Below, piece by piece: positions 1-4,901 of a stretch of 5,489 bases of DNA (the first letter of the stretch is position 1; each line of letters opens with the position of its first letter). Below the pieces are notes generated by a model. It saw only the letters and a list, made by a program, of their open reading frames with translations, did not search any database and was not told where the DNA came from. The DNA is taken from positions 1 to 5,489 of the forward strand of contig JAEZFA010000269.1 of assembly GCA_023417665.1 (NCBI GenBank), written 5' to 3'. The position numbers were made by a program, and so were the translations under genes. Source of the DNA: Pseudomonadota bacterium. Its GTDB lineage: Bacteria; Pseudomonadota; Alphaproteobacteria; Rhizobiales; Xanthobacteraceae.

Positions 1-779
1 ATATAGGACAGGATCGCGCCCGACGAACCGACCAGCGCGCCGGTGATGATGAGCGCGGCGTTCCCGAGGGTGAAGCCGATGCCGGCTGCTGCCCAGCCTG
101 AATAGGAGTTCAGCATTGAGACCACGACCGGCATGTCTGCGCCGCCGATCGGAATGATGATGAGCACGCCGAGCGCAAAGGCGAGGAACACGATCAGCCA
201 GAAATCGATATGGCTCTCGGAAACCACGAGGCCATACATGAAAAACAGCACGGCCGCGGCGAGCGCGATGTTGATGATATGGCGGCCCGGCAGGATGATC
301 GGTGCGCCGCTCATGTTGCCGTTGAGCTTGGCGAAGGCGATGACCGAGCCGGTGAAGGTGATCGCGCCGATCGCAGCACCCAGTGCCATTTCCACGAGCG
401 AGGCTTTGGCAATCGAGCCCACCGCACCGATGCCGAAGGCCGCGGGCGCATAGAGCGCGCCGGCCGCAACCAGCACCGCGGCAAGACCGACGAGCGAGTG
501 AAAGGCCGCGACGAGTTGCGGCATGTCGGTCATGGCGATCTTGCGCGCCATCACCGCGCCGATACCACCGCCGATCACGAGACCGCCGATCACGAGGCCC
601 CAGCCTACGGCATCCGAAGGCGGCGACCACGCAAGCGTGGTGCCGATCGCGACGGCCATGCCGATCATGCCGAAGGTATTGCCCTGCCGCGACGTGGTCG
701 GATGCGACAGGCCGCGCAAGGCAAGAATGAAGAGAACGCCCGCTACGAGATAAAGAAGGGCGACGATATCTGCGCTCAT
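1..779 (-). CDS. pntB: NAD(P) transhydrogenase subunit beta, partial (C-terminus off the window)
   Basis: This is the beta subunit of the proton-translocating NAD(P)+ transhydrogenase, an inner-membrane enzyme that couples proton entry to hydride transfer from NADH to NADP+. The ATG at 779 opens a frame of 259 complete codons that runs off the left edge; the family is usually about 460 residues. What is present is the membrane domain (dII), and the NADP(H)-binding domain (dIII) is missing only because the window ends. Visible family blocks are TSRQGN (29-34), MTDMPQLVAAFHSLVGLAAV (83-102) and GGADMPVVVSMLNSYSGWAA (212-231). His94 aligns with the proton-channel histidine (His91) of E. coli PntB, and Asn224 lies in the conserved NSYSGW segment. 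Many hydrophobic helices are evident. The start is supported by GAGG five nt upstream. Only 7 nt separate it from the pntA2 stop, so the two genes are cotranscribed. The identification is very secure. Confidence 0.97.
   Translation of the reverse strand, partial: MSADIVALLYLVAGVLFILALRGLSHPTTSRQGNTFGMIGMAVAIGTTLAWSPPSDAVGWGLVIGGLVIGGGIGAVMARKIAMTDMPQLVAAFHSLVGLAAVLVAAGALYAPAAFGIGAVGSIAKASLVEMALGAAIGAITFTGSVIAFAKLNGNMSGAPIILPGRHIINIALAAAVLFFMYGLVVSESHIDFWLIVFLAFALGVLIIIPIGGADMPVVVSMLNSYSGWAAAGIGFTLGNAALIITGALVGSSGAILSY
567..596 (-). repeat. Perfect 15-bp tandem direct repeat (2 copies) inside pntB
   Basis: The 15-base unit accgccgatcacgag occurs twice with no gap (567-581 and 582-596). On the coding strand it is in frame and encodes LVIGG-LVIGG at PntB residues 62-71, within a glycine-rich membrane helix. 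As I recall alphaproteobacterial homologues, this helix has a similar length, so it need not be an extra copy. It may be a local duplication or a sequence homogenised by slippage. Confidence 0.8.
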
Positions 780-786
780 GATCGCC

Positions 787-1176
787 TCACTTCTTCTTCT
801 GGTACATCGCAAGCATGCGCTGCGTGACGAGGAAGCCGCCGAAGATGTTCACGGCCGCCATGATCAGCGCGAAGAACCCGAGGATGCGCGCCCACCAGGC
901 CGCGGAAGGGTCGCCCGCCAGCGGCACGCCGACCGCAAGCAACGCGCCCACCACGATGACCGAGGAAATCGCATTGGTCACCGACATCAGCGGCGTATGC
1001 AGCGCCGGGGTCACCGACCACACCACATAATAGCCGACGAAGCAGGCCAGCACGAAGATCGAAACCTGGAAGATAAAGGGGCTCGCGGCATTGGCCGCAC
1101 TTGCAGTCGCCATTGCCCCCGCCGGAAGCAAGTCTTCGGCGCCGGCCGAAACAGCAAGCGATACGAAATCCATCAT
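787..1176 (-). CDS. pntA2: NAD(P) transhydrogenase subunit alpha part 2 (membrane domain)
   Basis: This 129-residue inner-membrane protein is the membrane part of the transhydrogenase alpha subunit, encoded separately as in Rhodospirillum rubrum (PntAB). In E. coli the same segment is the C-terminus of PntA. After an alanine-rich N-terminus of about 30 residues, three hydrophobic helices are visible near 33-54, 64-86 and 95-117. The signature TPALHTPLMSVTNAISSVIV (56-75) and the segment NIFGGFLVTQRML (110-122) match the C-terminal portion of E. coli PntA closely. The protein ends in a basic KKK tail on the cytoplasmic side. It combines with PntB helices to form the proton channel. Two adjacent ATG codons (1176 and 1173) are possible starts. 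A GGGG-containing Shine-Dalgarno stretch lies about 7 nt upstream. Only 4 nt separate it from the pntA1 stop, and 7 nt separate its own stop from pntB, indicating a tight operon. Confidence 0.96.
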   Translation of the reverse strand: MMDFVSLAVSAGAEDLLPAGAMATASAANAASPFIFQVSIFVLACFVGYYVVWSVTPALHTPLMSVTNAISSVIVVGALLAVGVPLAGDPSAAWWARILGFFALIMAAVNIFGGFLVTQRMLAMYQKKK

Positions 1177-1180
1177 CGCC

Positions 1181-2302
1181 TTACCCCTTCTTGAAATTCG
1201 GATGGACGACAGCGCCGTCTTTGGTCAGGAGCGTCGCCTTGATGAGCTCGTCGTCGTAATTCGGCGCGAACTTCTTTTCCTTGTCGAACATGGTTTCGAC
1301 GAAGGCGAAGAGGTTCTTGGCGTAGAGCGCGGAGGCGGTCGCGGCGAGACGGCCCGGCACGTTGAGATGGCCGACGATCTTCACGCCGTTCACTTCCGCG
1401 ATCTTGCCGGGCTCGGCGCCCTCGACATTGCCGCCGCGCTCAACCGCAAGATCGACGATCACCGAACCCGGCTTCATCGACGCAACCATTTCCTTGGTCA
1501 CGAGACGCGGCGCGGGACGGCCTGGAATCAGCGCGGTCGTGATTACGATGTCCTGCTTCTTGATGTGGTCGGCGGTAAGCTGCGCCTGCTTCGCCTGATA
1601 CTCTTTCGACATTTCCTTGGCGTAACCGCCGGCGGTCTGCGCGTTCTTGAACTCCTCGTCCTCGACCGCGAGGAACTTGGCACCCAAGCTCTCGACCTGT
1701 TCCTTGGTCGCGGGGCGAACGTCGGTCGCCGTCACGACGGCACCCAGACGCCGCGCCGTCGCAATCGCCTGCAGGCCGGCGACGCCGACGCCCATGATGA
1801 AGATGCGCGCCGCCGGAACGGTGCCCGCCGCCGTCATCATCATCGGCAAGGCGCGGCCATATTCGGCCGAGCCGTCGATCACCGCGCGATAGCCCGCAAG
1901 GTTCGCCTGCGAGGACAGCACGTCCATCACCTGCGCGCGGGTAATGCGCGGCATGAATTCCATTGCGAAGGCATTGACCTTCGCGGCCGCCATGTCGGCG
2001 AGCGCGGCATCGTTGCCGTAGGGATCCATGATGGAAATGACGAGCGCGCCGGGCTTGTAGGCGCCGAGTTCGGCCTTTGACGGCCGCCGCACCTTCAGCA
2101 CGATGTCGGCGTCCTTCACGACATCGCTGCCGACTTCAGCGCCAGCCGCGGCATAGTCGGCGTCGAGAATGCCGGATTTGACACCGGCCCCCTTCTCCAC
2201 GGCGACCTTCGCGCCGAGTGCTGCGTAACGCTTGACGGTTTCGGGGGTTGCCGCGACGCGCGGCTCGCCCTGTTCGGTTTCAGCCGGAATCGCGATCTTC
2301 AT
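1181..2302 (-). CDS. pntA1: NAD(P) transhydrogenase subunit alpha part 1 (soluble NAD(H)-binding domain I)
   Basis: This 373-residue soluble subunit binds NAD(H) and passes hydride to NADP+ bound on PntB. It sits on the cytoplasmic face as a dimer. It belongs to the alanine dehydrogenase/PNT fold. The N-terminus MKIAIPAETEQGEPRVAATP is typical. The 'RQD loop' of R. rubrum domain I (Arg127, Gln132, Asp135, Ser138) is intact as Arg119, Gln124, Asp127 and Ser130. The Rossmann fingerprint is GVGVAGL at 171-177, and Asp194 in TATDVRP is the acidic residue expected at the end of strand beta-2. The mobile-loop region near AETAGGY-type sequence (here AQTAGGYAKEM, 221-231) and the KIVGHLNVPGR block (308-318) are also present. 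The protein ends after HPNFKKG without membrane helices, confirming the split alpha arrangement. No strong Shine-Dalgarno precedes the ATG, and the upstream oxidase-subunit gene ends 18 nt away, so translation may be coupled to it. Confidence 0.97.
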   Translation of the reverse strand: MKIAIPAETEQGEPRVAATPETVKRYAALGAKVAVEKGAGVKSGILDADYAAAGAEVGSDVVKDADIVLKVRRPSKAELGAYKPGALVISIMDPYGNDAALADMAAAKVNAFAMEFMPRITRAQVMDVLSSQANLAGYRAVIDGSAEYGRALPMMMTAAGTVPAARIFIMGVGVAGLQAIATARRLGAVVTATDVRPATKEQVESLGAKFLAVEDEEFKNAQTAGGYAKEMSKEYQAKQAQLTADHIKKQDIVITTALIPGRPAPRLVTKEMVASMKPGSVIVDLAVERGGNVEGAEPGKIAEVNGVKIVGHLNVPGRLAATASALYAKNLFAFVETMFDKEKKFAPNYDDELIKATLLTKDGAVVHPNFKKG

Positions 2303-2320
2303 TTGATTATCGCCGGGGGC

Positions 2321-2473
2321 TTAGGTCAGGAACCAGTACATCAGGAACAGGATGATCACGTTGATGATCACTCCCCATTTCACGAGCTGGACGAACAGAT
2401 TGTAGGTCCACTGGTGCTCGGGGTAGTCGTTTCCTTCGGCGGTGCCGTATTCGGTCTTGCCGTGGCTGGCCAT
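2321..2473 (-). CDS. aa3-type cytochrome c oxidase subunit IV-like small membrane protein
   Basis: This 50-residue protein has a short polar N-terminus (MASHGKTEYGTAEGNDYPEH) followed by one hydrophobic helix at about 30-49 that reaches the C-terminus. The GNDYPEHQWTYNLFVQLVKW segment resembles the bacterial aa3-type cytochrome c oxidase subunit IV family (COX4_pro_2), short single-helix accessory subunits found in alphaproteobacteria. The ATG at 2473 is chosen because a GGGGA Shine-Dalgarno lies 8 nt upstream and because the family begins just before the TADGNDYP-like block. A longer reading from 2542 adds 23 residues that look like intergenic sequence. The gene stands 18 nt upstream of pntA1 and is presumably cotranscribed with it. 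Subunit IV is generally a peripheral, non-catalytic part of the oxidase. Whether this copy assembles into the oxidase or has another role is not shown by the sequence. Confidence 0.85.
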   Translation of the reverse strand: MASHGKTEYGTAEGNDYPEHQWTYNLFVQLVKWGVIINVIILFLMYWFLT

Positions 2474-2482
2474 GATTGCGGT

Positions 2483-2509
2483 CCCCAAATTCCCGGAAGA
2501 TTTGCTGGG
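2483..2509 (-). promoter_or_regulatory. Imperfect inverted repeat overlapping the Shine-Dalgarno of the subunit IV-like gene
   Basis: In the 77-nt gap before the subunit IV-like gene, the minus strand reads CCC-AG-CAAAT, a 9-nt centre, then ATTTGGGG. CAAAT/ATTTG pair perfectly, and CCC can pair with GGG across a 2-nt bulge, giving an 8-bp stem. The 3' arm contains the GGGG of the presumed Shine-Dalgarno. It could be a 5'-UTR hairpin or a DNA operator for the pnt transcript. The symmetry is visible, but its function is inferred. No convincing -35/-10 pair was found in this gap. Confidence 0.35.
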
Positions 2510-2550
2510 TTCTGGATTAGCCGAAAGCCGCAGACCGGGCAATTGGCGCC

Positions 2551-3939
2551 TTACGCCGCAGCGGGAAGTCCGGCCTGGGCCAGCGCTGCCGCCTGGCGGG
2601 CCGCGACCTTATCCACCGAGAAATCGCGGATCGCATCTTCGAACAGGCGGTGGAAGTTCATCTCGGCCTTCAGGTGGAGAAATACCCCGCCCAGGCCGAT
2701 TGCCGCGCGATCCATGAACACGAATTCGCGCGGCACCGTCACCGGTCCGAATTCGCGCAGCGCCTGCTTCACGCGCCAGGCCTCGCGGCGGCCATATTGC
2801 GCCGGCGCGACGCCATCGGCGATGGTCCGCACCCGGTCGTCCATCAAGGGGCCGTAGATAAATCGCGCCCAAATATTCAGCGCCTCTATCATCGGCCGGG
2901 AAAGATTTCTGAAGCCCCAGACCTCGTAGGCGGAAATTACGCGGGGCTCGTCGCCTTCCAGAAGGCCGCGATAGAGATCAACCACGCCGCCGACGAAGCG
3001 CGCCGGGAAGATGCGGATGCAGCCGTAATCCAGCAGATTAATTCCGGCAGGCTCACCCTCTTTCTCGAACACGGTGTAGTTGCCCAGATGCGGATCGCCG
3101 TGGATGACGCCATGGCGCGCGAACGGCAGCCACCAGGCATGAAACATGGCTTTCGCGATCCGGTTGCGCGTTTCCAGATCGCGCTCCTTGTATTCGAGAA
3201 GCTTCCTGCCCTCGAGCCATTCGAGCGTCAGGAGCCGGCCGGTGGACAGTTCGTTGCGCACGAACGGCACCCGCACCTCGGGCACATCGGCGAGCATCTT
3301 TTTGTACAAAGCGGCGTGCTTGGCCTCGCGGCGATAGTCGAGTTCTTCGCGCAGCCGCGCGCCGATTTCTTCCTGAATCTCGCGCGTGTCGATCTCGGGC
3401 GACATGCGGCGAAAGATCGACATGATCATGCCGAGTTGCTTGAGGTCGGCCTCCACCGCCGACTGCATGTCGGGATATTGCAGCTTGGCCGCGACCGCCA
3501 TTCCGTCGAGCGTGTCCGCGCGATGCACCTGCCCGAGCGATGCCGCGGCCGCCGGCATCTTGGTGAAAGAAGCAAACTTCTTTTCCCATTCGCTTCCGAG
3601 TTCGGCCGCCATGCGCCGCTTCACGAACGGCCAGCCCATCGGCGGTGCTTCCGACTGCAGCTTGGAAAGCTCGGTCGCATATTCCGTGGGCAGCGCGTCC
3701 GGGATCGTGGACAGAAGCTGCGCCACCTTCATCAGCGGCCCTTTCAGCCCGCCAAGCGCGGCGGCGAGCGACGCCGCATTGTTCGCGCGATCGCCGCGAA
3801 ACCCGAGGAAACGCTGGCTCGCGATTTTTGCCGCGACCCCGCCGACATTCGCGCCGACCCGCGCATAGCGGCTCGCGCGCGCGGCAAAACGATTGCGCTC
3901 CAGGTCTTTGGGATCGAAATCCTTCGGCTCGTCAGCCAA
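2551..3939 (-). CDS. ABC1/UbiB/COQ8-family atypical kinase-like protein
   Basis: This is a 462-residue member of the ABC1 (AarF/UbiB/COQ8) atypical kinase family, whose studied members support ubiquinone biosynthesis or lipid handling through ATP binding or hydrolysis. With the TTG start, motifs in order are: GPLMKVAQLL with K71 and Q74 at the KxGQ-motif position; the alanine-rich nucleotide loop AAAAS (130-134) in PAAAASLGQVHRA; the ATP-contacting Lys152 in VAAKLQYPDM; EELDYRREA with E199 and D201; the catalytic-loop motif HGDPHLGN (280-287); and DYG (304-306) as the DFG equivalent. All kinase-like essentials are present, but the family glycine of KxGQ is alanine. No C-terminal membrane helices are obvious, unlike E. 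coli UbiB. The TTG at 3939 is chosen because GAGG lies 8 nt upstream, because it overlaps the BKACE stop by only 8 nt, and because ADEPKDFDPK is a plausible N-terminus. A GTG at 4026 would add 29 arginine-rich residues and a 95-nt overlap. The substrate is unknown. Confidence 0.92.
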   Translation of the reverse strand: MADEPKDFDPKDLERNRFAARASRYARVGANVGGVAAKIASQRFLGFRGDRANNAASLAAALGGLKGPLMKVAQLLSTIPDALPTEYATELSKLQSEAPPMGWPFVKRRMAAELGSEWEKKFASFTKMPAAAASLGQVHRADTLDGMAVAAKLQYPDMQSAVEADLKQLGMIMSIFRRMSPEIDTREIQEEIGARLREELDYRREAKHAALYKKMLADVPEVRVPFVRNELSTGRLLTLEWLEGRKLLEYKERDLETRNRIAKAMFHAWWLPFARHGVIHGDPHLGNYTVFEKEGEPAGINLLDYGCIRIFPARFVGGVVDLYRGLLEGDEPRVISAYEVWGFRNLSRPMIEALNIWARFIYGPLMDDRVRTIADGVAPAQYGRREAWRVKQALREFGPVTVPREFVFMDRAAIGLGGVFLHLKAEMNFHRLFEDAIRDFSVDKVAARQAAALAQAGLPAAA

Positions 3940-4846
3940 GCGTCCTGCCTCTTTTGTGTTGCGCGTCGAACGCCGCCATCGCTTCCCGAACGTCCGAAGC
4001 CGAAGCCGGTTCGCCGCCGGCGTCACGAATAATTGTCACGGCTTCTTCCACGAGCGCGTGGTTCTTTTGTGTCGTGCCCCAGGGCATGTCCTCGAGGCCG
4101 ACGCGGACATGCCCTTCCCGTTCCACCGCCGACGCAATGAGCGGACGTATATCGACGCCGAGCCCCGCGATCATCCACGGATAGCCGCCCGCGACTTCGC
4201 GCAGCAGTCCCAGATGCGCGTCGAGATGATTCGGCTTCGGCGGAAAGCCGAAGGTGAACTCCTCGGCAAACATGAAGCGGTAGACGGGAGACGGCACTTT
4301 CATCATCGCGTTCGCGCTGGCCGCCCCCATGCGGGTGAAACCGGGCTCATAGATCGCGTAGCTCGGATTGACGGAATACTCGGCGCAGATCCGCATGCCT
4401 TTGAGAAAATGATCGTCGGGATTCTGATAAACGAAACCGGGAACGAGTTTCGCGACGTCCGAGAAGCGCGCGAAGTTGCAGGAGCCCGGATCGACCACGC
4501 CCCATTCGACGAGGCCGCGCTTCGCGAGTTCTTCCAGATGCGCGTAGCGCTCCGCCGCCGACTTCATGGTGCCGTTAGCGTAGCTCGATCCCGCGATCGG
4601 GATTGTCGGATAGATGATGGCATCGCATTCACCGCGGATGCCTTCGATCGCGGCGGCGTAAAGCTGCCAGTCGTCTTTCTGCTCGCCGCTCGCCTCGTCA
4701 TACACATGCAGGTGAATGATCGCGGCACCCGCTTTGGCGCAGGCAATGCCGTCGGCGACGATTTCCTTCGTGGAAGTCGGGATTCCCGGCTGCCGCGCCT
4801 TGCCCCAGGGCCCGTTGATCGCGGCCTCGATCCAGACTGTGGTCAT
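3932..4846 (-). CDS. Beta-keto acid cleavage enzyme family protein (BKACE, DUF849)
   Basis: This 304-residue protein belongs to the BKACE family, TIM-barrel zinc enzymes typified by 3-keto-5-aminohexanoate cleavage enzyme (Kce). Such enzymes condense a beta-keto acid with acetyl-CoA, releasing acetoacetate and a new acyl-CoA. Family features in order are: an N-terminal EAAINGP strand; IIHLHVYD (43-50), with His45 and His47 as the zinc-binding HxH pair; YPTIPI (79-84); VVDPGSCNF (117-125); a central segment around 186-203; and HVRVGLED (246-253). In that last block Arg248, Glu252 and Asp253 match Kce Arg226, Glu230 and Asp231. Length is normal for the family. The residue after HxHx is tyrosine (Tyr49), where most members I recall have arginine, so the substrate may differ. 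The ATG at 4846 has GAGG 7 nt upstream. Its 3' end overlaps the ABC1 gene by 8 nt. The actual keto-acid substrate cannot be assigned from the window. Confidence 0.9.
   Translation of the reverse strand: MTTVWIEAAINGPWGKARQPGIPTSTKEIVADGIACAKAGAAIIHLHVYDEASGEQKDDWQLYAAAIEGIRGECDAIIYPTIPIAGSSYANGTMKSAAERYAHLEELAKRGLVEWGVVDPGSCNFARFSDVAKLVPGFVYQNPDDHFLKGMRICAEYSVNPSYAIYEPGFTRMGAASANAMMKVPSPVYRFMFAEEFTFGFPPKPNHLDAHLGLLREVAGGYPWMIAGLGVDIRPLIASAVEREGHVRVGLEDMPWGTTQKNHALVEEAVTIIRDAGGEPASASDVREAMAAFDAQHKRGRTLG
3948..3951 (-). promoter_or_regulatory. Ribosome binding site deciding the TTG start of the ABC1 gene
   Basis: The minus strand reads GAGG, then 8 nt, then TTG at 3939. The site lies inside the last codons of the upstream BKACE gene, whose TGA occupies 3934-3932. 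Ribosomes finishing the first gene would therefore stop next to the start of the second, consistent with translational coupling. The function is inferred from position and spacing. Confidence 0.55.
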
Positions 4847-4867
4847 GGCAGTGCCTCATTCCTCCAC

Positions 4868-4898
4868 GCTTATCCGCCGCTTCCGAGGCTGGGTAAGC
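4868..4898. promoter_or_regulatory. Imperfect 31-bp dyad between divergent genes (candidate operator or hairpin)
   Basis: Only 55 bp (4847-4901) separate the divergent BKACE and EEP starts. On the plus strand GCTTATCCGCC (4868-4878) faces GGCtGGGTAAGC (4887-4898). The arms pair over 11 positions with one T:G mismatch (a wobble in RNA) and one bulged T, leaving an 8-nt centre. This could be a regulator-binding site controlling one or both genes, or a hairpin ending 3 nt before the ATG at 4902. On the minus strand GATAAG (4874-4869) is a weak -10-like element for BKACE. Symmetry is seen; the role is inferred. Confidence 0.4.
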
Positions 4899-4901
4899 AC
4901 G

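Noticed and set aside
787..800. Short TTC-rich run at the end of pntA2
   Set aside because: It simply encodes the KKK C-terminal tail and is too short to be a meaningful repeat.
210..827. 205-codon and 106-codon (133-453) plus-strand frames opposite pntB
   Set aside because: They are shadows of pntB, whose minus-strand frame is unmistakable although cut by the window edge.
1091..2080. 329-codon open frame on the plus strand opposite pntA1
   Set aside because: It is antisense to a strongly conserved pntA1, with a low-complexity R/H/G/D-rich translation and no domain.
2512..2540. Sigma-70-like promoter on the minus strand (TTGCCC, 17 nt, TAATCC) before the subunit IV-like gene
   Set aside because: The -10 hexamer matches the consensus at only two positions, too weak to call.
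2474..2542. Longer N-terminus (23 extra residues) for the subunit IV-like protein
   Set aside because: The extra residues do not resemble the family, and the internal ATG at 2473 has a well-spaced GGGGA.
2650..4032. 460-codon open frame on the plus strand opposite the ABC1 gene
   Set aside because: It is antisense to a gene with clear ABC1 motifs. Its translation is arginine- and histidine-rich with no recognisable domain, as expected for an antisense frame of GC-rich coding DNA.
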